The notes under the pieces: generated by a model | The model's database searches: none | What the model was told of the DNA's origin: nothing | The model's input: only the letters and a program-made list of their open reading frames with translations | Made by a program: the position numbers and the translations under genes | Part shown: in pieces, positions 1-8,958 of the stretch | How the letters are laid out: each line of letters starts with the position of its first letter | Position numbering within the stretch: the first letter of the stretch is position 1 | NCBI GenBank assembly: GCA_046154125.1 | Contig: JBJXEJ010000050.1 | Span: 1 to 47,213, forward strand | Source of the DNA: PBB1 sp046154125 | GTDB taxonomy: Bacteria; Pseudomonadota; Gammaproteobacteria; Burkholderiales; Burkholderiaceae_C | Direction of reading: 5' to 3' | Length of the DNA: 47,213 bases

Positions 1-392
1 AGAAGCTGCCGATCAGCCGCCTGCAGCGCGACCTGACCGACAGCACCGTGCTGCGCAACATGGGCGTGGCGCTCGGCTACGCGCTGCTCGGCGCCGACAG
101 CCTGCTGCGCGGCCTGGGCAAGCTCGAGGTCAACGAGGCGCGCCTCGCCGCCGACCTCGACGACGCCTGGGAAGTGCTGGCCGAACCGATCCAGACCGTG
201 ATGCGCCGCTACAGCCTGCCGAACCCGTACGAGCGGCTGAAGGAGCTGACTCGCGGCAAGACGATCACCCGCGAATCGATCCAGGCCTTCATCGGCACGC
301 TGGAGATCCCCGCGGCCGAGAAGGAGCGGCTGCTGGCGTTGACGCCGGGGTCGTACGTGGGGCTGGCGGCGGAGCTGGCGCGGCGGGTTTGA
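1..392 (+). CDS. purB: Adenylosuccinate lyase, C-terminal part (5' end outside window)
   Basis: This is the last 129 or so codons of adenylosuccinate lyase, which acts twice in purine synthesis: SAICAR to AICAR plus fumarate, and adenylosuccinate to AMP plus fumarate. The frame is open from base 3. It begins KLPISRLQRDL and continues through the helical region with STVLRNMGVALGYALLGA, typical of the C-terminal domain of the long (about 456-residue, E. coli-like) PurB group. The family's signature loop lies upstream and outside the window, so catalytic residues cannot be checked. The stop codon is followed 22 bases later by pyrF, so purine and pyrimidine genes sit side by side and may share a transcript. 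Identity is clear from the conserved C-terminal pattern. Confidence 0.9.
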   Translation, partial: KLPISRLQRDLTDSTVLRNMGVALGYALLGADSLLRGLGKLEVNEARLAADLDDAWEVLAEPIQTVMRRYSLPNPYERLKELTRGKTITRESIQAFIGTLEIPAAEKERLLALTPGSYVGLAAELARRV

Positions 393-414
393 GGGACGAC
401 GACATCGAGCCAGC

Positions 415-1257
415 ATGACTTTCACCGAACAACTCGCCGCTGCCGAGTCCCTCAACGACTCCCTGCTCTGCATCGGCCTCGACCCCGAGCCGTCGAAATT
501 CCCCGGCGCCTGGAAAGGCGATGCCGGTCGCATCTTCGATTTCTGCGCCGCCATCGTCGATGCGACGAAGGACCTCGCGGTTGCGTTCAAGCCGCAGATC
601 GCCTACTTCGCCGCGCACCGCGCCGAGGACCAGTTGGAAGCGCTGATCGCGCACATCCATGCGGTGGCGCCGACCGTGCCGGTGATCCTCGACGCGAAGC
701 GCGGCGACATCGGCAGCACCGCGCAGCAGTACGCCCGCGAGGCCTTCGAGCGCTACCGGGCCGACGCGGTGACGCTGTCGCCATTCATGGGCCACGACTC
801 GATCGAGCCGTACCTCGAATACGCGGACAAGGGCCTGATCCTGCTGTGCCGCACCTCGAACCCTGGCGGCTCGGATCTGCAGGCGCAGCGCCTCGTCGGC
901 GCCGACGGCCGGCCGGGTGACCTGCTGTACGAGCACATCGCTCGGCTCGCGCAGGGCCCCTGGAACCGCACTGGCCAGCTCGGCCTGGTAGTCGGCGCGA
1001 CCTTCCCGGCCGAGATCGAGCGCGTGCGCGAACTGGCGCCGACGCTGCCGTTGCTGATCCCCGGCGTCGGTGCGCAGGGCGGCGATGCGGCGGCGACGGT
1101 GCGCGCGGGATGGCGATCGCAGGACGGCCGCACCACGGGGCCGATCGCGGTCAATTCATCACGCGCCGTGCTGTACGCGAGCGCAGGCGATGACTTTGCC
1201 GAAGCCGCGCGCCGCGTCGCCGAGGCGACACGTCTGCAACTGAACAGCGCGCGCTGA
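415..1257 (+). CDS. pyrF: Orotidine 5'-phosphate decarboxylase (subfamily 2)
   Basis: It decarboxylates OMP to UMP, the last step of de novo UMP synthesis, in the cytoplasm. The protein has 280 residues, matching the longer subfamily 2 rather than the roughly 230-residue E. coli type. The active-site motif LDAKRGDIGSTA lies at residues 92-103, with the Asp/Lys/Asp set at D93, K95 and D98. The phosphate-binding end reads LLIPGVGAQGGD around residues 213-224, and NSSRAVLYA follows near residue 247. The ATG at 415 gives a natural N-terminus (MTFTEQLAAAESLNDSLLCIG). It lies 22 bases after purB and faces the M14 peptidase gene tail to tail. Confidence 0.95.
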   Translation: MTFTEQLAAAESLNDSLLCIGLDPEPSKFPGAWKGDAGRIFDFCAAIVDATKDLAVAFKPQIAYFAAHRAEDQLEALIAHIHAVAPTVPVILDAKRGDIGSTAQQYAREAFERYRADAVTLSPFMGHDSIEPYLEYADKGLILLCRTSNPGGSDLQAQRLVGADGRPGDLLYEHIARLAQGPWNRTGQLGLVVGATFPAEIERVRELAPTLPLLIPGVGAQGGDAAATVRAGWRSQDGRTTGPIAVNSSRAVLYASAGDDFAEAARRVAEATRLQLNSAR

Positions 1258-1272
1258 ACGCCCACCCTCAGA

Positions 1273-1286
1273 ACCGCGTGCGCGGT
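1273..1286. terminator. Short GC-rich inverted repeat between convergent genes
   Basis: ACCGCG-TG-CGCGGT is a perfect inverted repeat lying between the pyrF stop and the stop of the opposing peptidase gene. It could fold from either strand and end both transcripts. There is no run of T after it and the loop is only two bases, so the terminator role is a guess from position. Confidence 0.25.
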
Positions 1287-1300
1287 CCGGCGCAGAGCGA

Positions 1301-3025
1301 TCAGTCCAGGCTGACCTCGGCCCGCACGATCCCGGCGCGATCCGCGCGCGCACTCACTGCGAGCCGTGTCCCCTGCGGCGCGCGAACCACCCATTCGCCG
1401 ACTGCCCGGTCGGCGGTCGCGTTGTGCGCGCCATGGTGGCCGAGCAGCGACTGTGGCGGCGCATGCCCTTCGAGCTGCGGGCCTTCGTGGCGCGACTTGC
1501 CGCTGACCAGCGAGACCGCCGGATCGTCGATGCCGTTGACGCTTGGCAGGTGGATCTCGAACATCACGCCGCGCACCACCTTGCGCTCGAGCGCCCGCTT
1601 GCTGATGTACGACGGCAGCCAGCCGCTGTTGGCGACGGCGAGCCGCACGCGCCAGGTGTCGGGGCCGAGCGCGCGCACTTCGGTGCGCAGCAGCTCCAGC
1701 TTGGGCAAGCTCAGCGCGAGCTGCGTCATCCACGCGGGGAAGCGCGCGGCTTCGCGTTCGCGCAGGTGCGGCGGCGGGTTGCGCCAGTAGTTCTGGTGGT
1801 CCCAGCCGCCGATCTCGATCGCGCCGAGCTGCGGATGGTGGAACGGCCGCCACGCCGCGTAGGCCTGGCCGCCGCACTGCTCGTCGCTCCATTTCAGCAG
1901 CTTCAGGTCGTCGGCCGGCGGGTGTTCGCGGTACCACTCGATCCACGGGTAGCCTGTGATGCCGGCCTCGGCGTTCGGAGACCATATCTCGACCGTCCAG
2001 AACAGCAGGCCCAGGTGTTCGTAGGCCCAGTCCTGCGTGCCGGTGATGATCTCCTTCGGGTGGTACTTGAACTCGTGCCACGCGCTGACCGCCGGGTAGC
2101 CGGTCAGCTTCGCGCCGAGCGCGCTGAAGCGCTTGAATGACCACAGGTCCTCCGGGATCATGTCGTCGTCGCTGTGTGTGCCCATGGGCCGCAGGATCAC
2201 GCCACTGTGCGTGTGGAAGCTGATCACCGCGCCGATGTTCGGGTGGCCGGTGATGAAGTCGACCATCGCGCGAACCTCGGGCTCGCTGGTCGGGTAAGGG
2301 CCGGCGCCGAGTTGCTCGAATTCCTGCCGCCATTGCGACGGGAAGTTGCGGTTCAGGTCCAGTCCCTCGGCGTCGGGGTTCACGTTCACCGTCAACCCGT
2401 CGTAGTGCTGCAGCGTGCCCTCGGGGATCACCCGGTAGTAGCTGCCGCCGAACTCGCCGGGCTCGCGCGACACCATCATCCGCGGGTCGACCTCGCTGCA
2501 CTTGTAGGTGCCGTGCGGGTCGGGGATGCGCATCATCAGCACGCGCCCGTCGCCATCGACGTCCTCGACCGTCAGGCCGTCGACTGCACTCTCTTCATGC
2601 GGATAACGCCGGGTCGACGAGCGGATGTGCCGCGGCCGGTCGGCCAGCGCCAGCTCGGCGCCGTCGGGATTCAGCCGCGGGCACAGGTAGACGACGCGGG
2701 TGTCTAGCAGCTGCGTGATCTGCGGATCGACGCCGTAGCCGGTGATCAGTTGGTGCAGGTAGTACAGGCAGGCGGTGCTGGCCGTCAGCTCGGCCGCGTG
2801 GATGTTGCCGTCGGCCCAGAACGCCGGCTTGTCGATGTCGATGCCAGTGGCCGATTGGGTCACCACGGCGACCCAGATGTCGCGGCCTTCGTGGCTCTTG
2901 CCGATGGACACCACCGACACCAGTTCGGGACGCGCTGCGGCGTATTCGGCCAGCAGCCGCGTCAGCGCGTCGTGGCGGTAGAAGGTGTCGAAGCGTGGCG
3001 TGGGGGAGGGGGCCGAAAGGGTCAT
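1301..3025 (-). CDS. M14-family zinc carboxypeptidase
   Basis: This is a metallocarboxypeptidase of the M14 family, 574 residues long. The zinc ligands fit the family: HAAE (H76, E79) and a later His in SFHTHSG (H271 or H273). E346 in TVEIW matches the catalytic glutamate, and N225-R226 in DLNRN match the carboxylate-binding pair. A calcium-loop-like DVDGDGR lies at 156-162. The catalytic part ends near residue 390. The remaining 180 or so residues form a separate domain with many short beta-like segments and no motif I recognise. No signal peptide is visible, so the protein is probably cytoplasmic and its substrate is unknown. It ends 44 bases from pyrF, convergently. The ATG at 3025 begins MTLSAPSPTPRFDTFYRHDAL; no strong ribosome binding site stands out. 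Confidence 0.88.
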   Translation of the reverse strand: MTLSAPSPTPRFDTFYRHDALTRLLAEYAAARPELVSVVSIGKSHEGRDIWVAVVTQSATGIDIDKPAFWADGNIHAAELTASTACLYYLHQLITGYGVDPQITQLLDTRVVYLCPRLNPDGAELALADRPRHIRSSTRRYPHEESAVDGLTVEDVDGDGRVLMMRIPDPHGTYKCSEVDPRMMVSREPGEFGGSYYRVIPEGTLQHYDGLTVNVNPDAEGLDLNRNFPSQWRQEFEQLGAGPYPTSEPEVRAMVDFITGHPNIGAVISFHTHSGVILRPMGTHSDDDMIPEDLWSFKRFSALGAKLTGYPAVSAWHEFKYHPKEIITGTQDWAYEHLGLLFWTVEIWSPNAEAGITGYPWIEWYREHPPADDLKLLKWSDEQCGGQAYAAWRPFHHPQLGAIEIGGWDHQNYWRNPPPHLREREAARFPAWMTQLALSLPKLELLRTEVRALGPDTWRVRLAVANSGWLPSYISKRALERKVVRGVMFEIHLPSVNGIDDPAVSLVSGKSRHEGPQLEGHAPPQSLLGHHGAHNATADRAVGEWVVRAPQGTRLAVSARADRAGIVRAEVSLD

Positions 3026-3085
3026 GGACGGGTCGCGCTGGGGTGGGTGATTGATCTTAGGGTCTGCGCCCCGTCGCCCTGCGCA

Positions 3086-3844
3086 TCACGCCGCCAGCGG
3101 CTCGCCGCCGACGAACACCTTCAACTCGCCCGGTGCGAACGCGACCCAGGTCTCGTCGCAGGTCAGCGGCTCGGTGACAACCACCGCGACGCGGTCTGCC
3201 GGTGTGGTCAGCCGGGCGAAGTCGACGCTGATGTCCTCGTCCTGCAGCCGCGCTTCGTGAAACGGATGCTGGCGCACCAGGTAGCTGAGCTTCGTCGAGC
3301 AATGCGCCCACAGCGCCTCGCCCTGGCTGAGCATGAAGTTGAAACTGCCGTGCACGGCGACCTGCGGTGCCAGCTCGCGCAGGGTGGCGGTCAGCTCGGC
3401 CACCGGTGGCAGGCTCGCGTGGGCCTTGGCCAGCTCCTGCATCAGCCAGCAGAAGGCGTGCTCGCTGTCGGTGTCGCCGACCGGGTGGAACGACGCGTGC
3501 AGCCGGGGCGCGTAGTCGGTCAGGTTGCCGTTGTGCGCGAAGGCCCAGTAGCGGCCCCACAGCTCGCGCACGAAGGGGTGCGTGTTTTCCACCGCGATGC
3601 GGCCCTGCGTGGCCTTGCGGATGTGCGCAATGACGTTGTTCGAGCGGATCGGGTAGCGGCGCACCAGTTCGGCCACCGGCGAGTGGCGCGCACTCTGCGC
3701 ATCGATGAACAGGCGCAATCCGGCACCTTCGAAGAAGGCGATCCCGAAACCATCCTGATGCTCCTCGGCGCGCGTCGAGAACCCGGTGAAGCTGAAGACG
3801 ATGTCGGTCGGCGTGTTGCCGTTCATCCCGAGGAGCTGGCACAT
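3086..3844 (-). CDS. Class II glutamine amidotransferase (YafJ/EgtC-like)
   Basis: This is a stand-alone Ntn-type glutamine amidotransferase domain of 252 residues. The start is fixed by the catalytic cysteine, which must be residue 2 after methionine removal: MCQLLGMN. Other family marks are GFGIAFFE, the HIRKATQG segment, AHNGNL (oxyanion Asn/Gly) and GDTDSEHAF. The family hydrolyses glutamine or gamma-glutamyl peptides; the partner synthetase, if any, is not in this window. It starts 11 bases after the stop of the geranylgeranyl-reductase-like gene, so the two are probably cotranscribed. I know no established functional link between them. The frame is open well upstream of this start, but that part only mirrors the neighbouring gene. 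Confidence 0.88.
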   Translation of the reverse strand: MCQLLGMNGNTPTDIVFSFTGFSTRAEEHQDGFGIAFFEGAGLRLFIDAQSARHSPVAELVRRYPIRSNNVIAHIRKATQGRIAVENTHPFVRELWGRYWAFAHNGNLTDYAPRLHASFHPVGDTDSEHAFCWLMQELAKAHASLPPVAELTATLRELAPQVAVHGSFNFMLSQGEALWAHCSTKLSYLVRQHPFHEARLQDEDISVDFARLTTPADRVAVVVTEPLTCDETWVAFAPGELKVFVGGEPLAA

Positions 3845-3855
3845 CTGGGCGGGCC

Positions 3856-5151
3856 TCAGCTGTGCACGAACAGCATCCGCATCCAGCTCTTGACGGTCAG
3901 CAAGCTGCTTGGCAAGTGCGTCTCTTCGAGCAGACCGGTCATGCGGCGCAGACGGCTCGGGCTGCGCCGGGCGCTCCACACCACCAGCTCGACCAGCCAC
4001 GGGTGGGCATTGACGATATTGGCCTTGTCGTACATCTCGTAGCGTGGCTTCAGTGCCCGCACGCACGCTTCGTAGGCGGTGCGAACCTGCGTTTCGGTCC
4101 AGCCGCGATGACGTCCCTCGATCATCATGTCGGCCGCTGCGAGGCCGGTTTCCAGCGCCTTGCCGATGCCCTCGCCTGTGAATGCGTAGGTGCTGCCGGC
4201 GGCTTCTCCGGTCACCAGCAGGCCGGGGCGCGACAGTTTGGCGCCGGCCAGCGAGCAGCGCAGCGGCGCGCCCTTCAGCTCGCCGACCCAGGTGCCGTCG
4301 GCCAGCAATTCGCGCGCCGGTGCATGGACCCGCGTGAACTCGTCGAACATCGTGCGCAGGTTGATGTGCTGCATCGTCTGCCCCGAGTCGTGCCCCGCCT
4401 TGTGGCTGTGCGCCACGCCGACGCCAATGTTGAATACGCCGTCGGGGCACGGAAAGATCCAGCCGTAGCCGCGCTTCATGCGCGGGTGCCAAACCACTTC
4501 CAGCGCGGTGATCCGGCCGACCATCGCCGGGTTCTTGACGTAGCCGCGCATCGCCACACCGGTGGGCGTTCGGCGCTCGCACATGCCTGCGGCCAACAGC
4601 GCCTGCGGCGGTGCTCCGCTGGCGATCAGAACCCACGGCGCCCGCAATTCGTGCAGCTCATCGTCGCACTGCAATTGCGCACCGACGACACGGGGCGTGC
4701 CGGCGCCGTCGTCTTCCAGCACGCCGACAAAGCGCACCGGCGCGAACATGCGCGCGCCTGCCGCGACTGCCGCCTCGCACAGCAGCAGGTCGAGCTCGCG
4801 GCGCGGCAGCACGGCCAGCGTGCCCGGCACGTCGACGCGTCCGCCGCGCGGGCCGATCACGCCGACATGCTTCACTGAATGTGCCCGAGCCAGCACCGCC
4901 TCGAGCAGTCCGAGTCGGCGCAGCGCATGGTGTGCATCGGGGATCAGTCCGTCGCCGCAGACCTTGTCGCGCGGGAACGCCTGCTGATCGACCAGCACCA
5001 CGTCAAGGCCCGCGCGCGCCAGCGTGATGGCGGCCGCGCAGCCAGCCGGGCCGGCCCCGACGACGATCACGTCACAGTGCGACGGCAGGTCGGCCGGCAG
5101 TCGGTTCAGTCCCGGCGGCGTCTTCGGCGTGTGGTGAGTGGAAAGCAGCAT
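3856..5151 (-). CDS. Geranylgeranyl reductase family FAD-dependent oxidoreductase
   Basis: This is a flavoprotein of the PHBH fold, 431 residues. The N-terminal dinucleotide motif VIVVGAGPAGCAAA follows about 30 residues of leader. The family marks are FPRDKVCGDGL (the geranylgeranyl-reductase signature), YGWIFPCPDGVFNIGVG in the middle, and a late FAD motif, LLVTGEAAGSTYAFTGEGIGKAL. Members reduce prenyl chains of chlorophyll, archaeal lipids or quinones, but many bacterial members are uncharacterised. No photosynthesis or carotenoid gene is in the window, so the substrate is unknown. The ATG at 5151 (MLLSTHHTPK) is chosen because the frame upstream has no family resemblance. It lies 72 bases from the divergent epimerase gene and just upstream of the amidotransferase gene. 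Confidence 0.85.
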   Translation of the reverse strand: MLLSTHHTPKTPPGLNRLPADLPSHCDVIVVGAGPAGCAAAITLARAGLDVVLVDQQAFPRDKVCGDGLIPDAHHALRRLGLLEAVLARAHSVKHVGVIGPRGGRVDVPGTLAVLPRRELDLLLCEAAVAAGARMFAPVRFVGVLEDDGAGTPRVVGAQLQCDDELHELRAPWVLIASGAPPQALLAAGMCERRTPTGVAMRGYVKNPAMVGRITALEVVWHPRMKRGYGWIFPCPDGVFNIGVGVAHSHKAGHDSGQTMQHINLRTMFDEFTRVHAPARELLADGTWVGELKGAPLRCSLAGAKLSRPGLLVTGEAAGSTYAFTGEGIGKALETGLAAADMMIEGRHRGWTETQVRTAYEACVRALKPRYEMYDKANIVNAHPWLVELVVWSARRSPSRLRRMTGLLEETHLPSSLLTVKSWMRMLFVHS

Positions 5152-5223
5152 GCAAACAACAGGACAATGTTCGGATGAAAACCTCCATCTCGTGCGCCGC
5201 ATTGTGGCGCCGCAGCGCCTGAC

Positions 5224-6240
5224 ATGAAGATCCTGGTTACCGGCGTCGCCGGCTTCATCGGCATGTTCGTCGCCCAGCGGCTGCTGGCTCGGGGCGATCA
5301 AGTGGTCGGCATCGACAACCTGAACGACTACTACGATCCGACGCTGAAGATCGACCGGCTGGCGATGCTGGCCGATGTGTCCGGCTTCGTGTTCGAACGG
5401 CTGGACCTGGCCGATCGCGATGGCATGGCCGCGCTTTTCCAGCGCGAGCGCTTCGATCGCGTCGTTCACCTCGGTGCGCAGGCCGGCGTGCGCTATTCGC
5501 TGACGAATCCGATGGCCTACGTCGACAGCAACCTGGTCGGCTTTGCCAACGTGCTGGAGGGCTGTCGCCACGGCGGTGTCGAACATCTGGCCTACGCCAG
5601 CTCGTCCAGCGTCTACGGCGGCAACGCCAAGCTGCCGTACAGCGAGGTCGACAGCGTCGATCACCCGGTGAGCCTGTACGCGGCGACCAAGCGGGCCAAC
5701 GAGGCGATGGCGCACAGCTACAGCCACCTGTACGGCCTGCCGACCACCGGCCTGCGTTTCTTCACTGTCTACGGCCCCTGGGGCCGGCCGGACATGGCGC
5801 CGTTCCTGTTTGCCGACGCGATGCTGTCGGGCCGCCCGATCAAGGTCTACAACGAAGGCCGGATGACGCGCGACTTCACCTACATCGACGACATTGTCGA
5901 AGGCGTGCTGCGTGTGCTCGACAAGCCCGCGACGGCCGATCCGCTGTACGACCCCGCGCGGCCCGATCCATCAACCAGCAGTGCGCCCTGGCGGCTGTTC
6001 AACATCGGCAACAGCACGCCGGTGCCGCTGCTCGAGTTCATCGACACGATGGAGCGTGCGCTCGGGGTGACGGCCGTTCGCGAGATGCTGCCGTTGCAGC
6101 CCGGCGACGTACTGGCCACGCACGCCGACACGTCGGCGCTGGATGCCTGGGTCGGCTTCTGCCCGGCCACCACACTGGCCACTGGCATCCAGCGTTTCAC
6201 CGACTGGTTCCGGCCGCGCTACCACCCCGGCCACCGCTAG
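5224..6240 (+). CDS. NAD-dependent epimerase, UDP-glucuronate 4-epimerase type
   Basis: This is an extended short-chain dehydrogenase/epimerase of 338 residues. The Rossmann motif TGVAGFIG is at 7-14. The catalytic Tyr-Lys pair is in LYAATKRANE, and the Ser/Thr is in ASSSSVYG. The run LRFFTVYGPWGRPDM and RDFTYIDDIVEG are typical of the UDP-glucuronate 4-epimerase (CapI/GAE) branch, which makes UDP-galacturonate from UDP-glucuronate. That branch is known from the family; the exact substrate here is inferred. It is the first gene of a region of sugar-transfer genes, and UDP-galacturonate would be a sensible donor for the GT2/GT39 pair downstream. The ATG at 5224 gives the expected MKILVTG start. 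Confidence 0.85.
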   Translation: MKILVTGVAGFIGMFVAQRLLARGDQVVGIDNLNDYYDPTLKIDRLAMLADVSGFVFERLDLADRDGMAALFQRERFDRVVHLGAQAGVRYSLTNPMAYVDSNLVGFANVLEGCRHGGVEHLAYASSSSVYGGNAKLPYSEVDSVDHPVSLYAATKRANEAMAHSYSHLYGLPTTGLRFFTVYGPWGRPDMAPFLFADAMLSGRPIKVYNEGRMTRDFTYIDDIVEGVLRVLDKPATADPLYDPARPDPSTSSAPWRLFNIGNSTPVPLLEFIDTMERALGVTAVREMLPLQPGDVLATHADTSALDAWVGFCPATTLATGIQRFTDWFRPRYHPGHR

Positions 6241-6287
6241 CACGACACGTGAGCCGCAGGGGCCGATGCTGCGTCCTGTCGGACCTG

Positions 6288-7793
6288 TCACTCTGATCGA
6301 GGCGACACGAGCGCGTAGGCGAAGCGCATGCGTGGCGCGTCCGGCCTGGCGTGGACATAGGGCACCTCAAGCATCGTCGGGACGACGGTGGACCACTCCG
6401 GGTGCTGGGCGCGCAGCGCTTCAAAACGAGGTGCGTAGGTCAACAGCAGTGTGGGCCCGGCAGGCAGCGACAGCGGGTCCGAGGTCGAATGCACGATGCG
6501 CGCCCCCGGAAACCCCAGGCGCAGCGATCCGGCCAGGTGCTTGTTGTCGGACACCACGACCGCCGGCGCGATGCCAGCCTGATGAATCGCCTTCGCGATC
6601 GCCTGGATCGGCAGGTTCTGATCCCCGATGTGGCCGCGGCGCCCGTCATTCCAGGGACGCAACGACAGCAGCGTCAGCGACAGCAGGGCCATCGCCACCG
6701 CCGCCCCGGCCAGCCAGGGCAGGCGCGGATGGCGATGCAGTCCGGGCCAGCCGACGAAGAACATCAGCGGCGCGAAGAACAGCAGCGGTTGCAGCCAGCG
6801 GTCGTTGAAGTGCGAGGCCCCGCCGATCACCACCGTGGCCACCAGCAGCGCGAGCAGCAGCATCAGATAGCGCGCGAACAGGCCGGCGAGGACCGGGTCG
6901 CGACCGTCGCGGTGGGCCGACAGGCCACGACCGAACAACAGCGCCAGCACCACCCACAGCGGTGCCAGGAACGAGGGCCAGATGCCGGCCAGGCTCAGCA
7001 GCCCGTGCGCGATCTGGCTGGCGCCGCGCGCCTGATCGGCCGACAGCTTGCCGGCGGTGCTGTTGACGGCTGCACCCAGGTGATCGACCACCCACAGCGC
7101 ATGCGGCGCGATCAGCAGAAGCACGACTGCCACGCTGAGCAGCAGACGCCGGTCGAGCAGCACGCGGCGCGTGCCTGGCGACAGCAGCAGCGCTCCGCCG
7201 AACGCCACGATGAACATCGCGAAGCTGTACTTGGCAAGCAGCCCGCATGACACCGACACGCCTAGCAGCAGGTAGAGGCGGGCGCAGGGACGCCGCAGCA
7301 GTTCGACCAGCAATGCCAGCGTCGCCGCAGCCGAGGTCGTGACCAGCACCGAGTGCGTCAGGTCGCGCTGCGACTCCCAGACGATCTGCATCAACAGCAG
7401 CAGCGAGGCCGACGACAGCGCCGCCAGCGGCGGGGTGACCAGCCGGCGCGCGGCCAGCCAGGTGAAGCTGTAGGTGCCCAGCAGCAGCAGGTTCTTCATC
7501 AGCGCCAGCGCGAAGATCGACGCACCGAAGGCCTGGAAGAACACCCATTGAAGCCAGCTGTAGAGCGGCGGCTGCGGCCCGTAGCCCAGTCGCAGGTCCT
7601 GCGTCCAGAGCAATTGCTCGGCCTCGTCGAGCTCGACCCCTTCGGCGGTCAGCACGCGCACAGCCAGTTGCAGCGCGAAGTACAGCAGCAGACCGCCGAA
7701 CAGCCGGGCAGCGGGCGGAATGGTGCCGCGGTGACCCGCCGACGAGCCCGCATCCGGGGCCGGAGGGGTAGTAGGGAATGCAGGCGACTTCAT
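6288..7793 (-). CDS. ArnT/PMT-like family 39 glycosyltransferase, integral membrane
   Basis: This membrane glycosyltransferase has 501 residues and many hydrophobic helices. After the first helix comes the family's acidic loop motif, ELDEAEQLLW, followed by GPQPPLYSWLQ, the pattern of ArnT and related lipid-A/core glycosyltransferases. These enzymes use a polyprenyl-phosphate sugar on the periplasmic side of the inner membrane. The last 110 or so residues form a soluble periplasmic domain. It is transcribed away from the GT2 gene that would supply its donor, with 99 bases between their starts. The likely acceptor is lipid A or the LPS core, judging by the nearby Kdo hydroxylase. The start ATG at 7793 precedes a proline-rich leader of about 30 residues. 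Confidence 0.82.
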   Translation of the reverse strand: MKSPAFPTTPPAPDAGSSAGHRGTIPPAARLFGGLLLYFALQLAVRVLTAEGVELDEAEQLLWTQDLRLGYGPQPPLYSWLQWVFFQAFGASIFALALMKNLLLLGTYSFTWLAARRLVTPPLAALSSASLLLLMQIVWESQRDLTHSVLVTTSAAATLALLVELLRRPCARLYLLLGVSVSCGLLAKYSFAMFIVAFGGALLLSPGTRRVLLDRRLLLSVAVVLLLIAPHALWVVDHLGAAVNSTAGKLSADQARGASQIAHGLLSLAGIWPSFLAPLWVVLALLFGRGLSAHRDGRDPVLAGLFARYLMLLLALLVATVVIGGASHFNDRWLQPLLFFAPLMFFVGWPGLHRHPRLPWLAGAAVAMALLSLTLLSLRPWNDGRRGHIGDQNLPIQAIAKAIHQAGIAPAVVVSDNKHLAGSLRLGFPGARIVHSTSDPLSLPAGPTLLLTYAPRFEALRAQHPEWSTVVPTMLEVPYVHARPDAPRMRFAYALVSPRSE

Positions 7794-7892
7794 GTGGCGG
7801 CGAAGGATACACAGGCGAGTCGGACGGGCTCCCTAGAATCCGGTGCGGCGAGCGTCGCGTTGCCGATTGCCGTTTTGACCTCGACCCCACCC

Positions 7893-8915
7893 ATGTCCAC
7901 ACTGCTTGCCGAACCGGTTGCCCTGCATGTCATCGTGCCGGACGACGCCGTCGACGTGTCGATCGTGATCCCGGTCTACAACGAGGTCGAGAGCCTTCCG
8001 GACCTGGTGGATCGCGTGCACGAGGCGCTGGCGCCGACCGGCCGCCGCTTCGAACTGATCTGCACCGACGACGGTTCGCGCGATGGCTCCGATCGCCTGC
8101 TGGCGCAGCTCGCTGCCGATCGGCCCTGGCTGAAGCCGGTCTACCTGGCGCGCAACTACGGGCAGTCGAGCGCGCTCCAGGCTGGCTTCGACAGCGCGTG
8201 CGGGCGCTACATCGTCACGCTCGACGGCGACCTGCAGAACGATCCGCTCGACATCCCGGCGCTGCTCGATCGCCTCGACGCCGACCCCGATGTCGACATG
8301 ATTTCCGGCTGGCGCCAGCAGCGGCAGGACGCAGCCCTGTCGCGCAGACTGCCGTCGATGCTGGCGAACCGGCTGATCTCCTCCTCCACCGGCGTCCACC
8401 TGCACGACTACGGCTGTGCACTGAAGGCGTACCGGCGCGAAATCATCGAACGCATCCGCCTGTACGGTGAGCTGCACCGATTCATTCCGTCGCTGGCGCG
8501 CGAGGCCGGCGCGCGCATCGCCGAGGTGCCGGTGCGCCACCACGCACGGACCAAGGGCGTTTCGAAGTACGGTATCGACCGCACGTTCCGCGTGATCCTC
8601 GACCTGGTGCTGATCGTCTTCTTCATGCGCTACCACCAGCGTCCGCTGCATGCGTTCGGCGGTCTCGGCCTGTGGCTGGCGACACCCGGCGCCGCGATCC
8701 TCGGCTACCTCGCGGTGATCAAGGCGACCGGCGAATCGATCGGCGGACGCCCGCTGCTGCTGGCCGGCGTGGTGCTGTTCCTGGTCGGTCTGCAGCTGAT
8801 CGTCGCCGGGCTGATCGGCGAGATGCTGGTGCGCATCTATCACGAGGGCCGGGGCCGGCCCCAGTTCCACACGCGCGGTGCGCCGCGCACGACGCACACA
8901 CCGTCGACGCCATGA
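7893..8915 (+). CDS. Polyprenyl-phosphate glycosyltransferase, GT2 (ArnC/GtrB/RgtE-like)
   Basis: This 340-residue enzyme is predicted to move a sugar from a nucleotide donor to undecaprenyl phosphate at the cytoplasmic face. The GT2 domain shows VSIVIPVYNEVESLPDLV, the metal/nucleotide motif TDDGSRDGS, and LDGDLQNDP. Two hydrophobic helices follow near residues 250-310, ending in GEMLVRIYHEG, as in ArnC, GtrB and DPM-type proteins. The ATG at 7893 places the fold about 25 residues from the N-terminus. With the epimerase and GT39 nearby, undecaprenyl-phosphate-hexuronic acid is a reasonable product, but glucose or another sugar cannot be ruled out. The next gene starts 43 bases downstream. 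Confidence 0.86.
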   Translation: MSTLLAEPVALHVIVPDDAVDVSIVIPVYNEVESLPDLVDRVHEALAPTGRRFELICTDDGSRDGSDRLLAQLAADRPWLKPVYLARNYGQSSALQAGFDSACGRYIVTLDGDLQNDPLDIPALLDRLDADPDVDMISGWRQQRQDAALSRRLPSMLANRLISSSTGVHLHDYGCALKAYRREIIERIRLYGELHRFIPSLAREAGARIAEVPVRHHARTKGVSKYGIDRTFRVILDLVLIVFFMRYHQRPLHAFGGLGLWLATPGAAILGYLAVIKATGESIGGRPLLLAGVVLFLVGLQLIVAGLIGEMLVRIYHEGRGRPQFHTRGAPRTTHTPSTP

Positions 8916-8958
8916 GCGCCGACCGGCGGCACCCGTGTCCCTGCGATGAGGCTTTGCG

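Noticed and set aside
3856..5151. Chlorophyll-synthesis reductase (bchP/chlP)
   Set aside because: The family matches, but no photosynthesis genes are near, so only the broad family name is supported.
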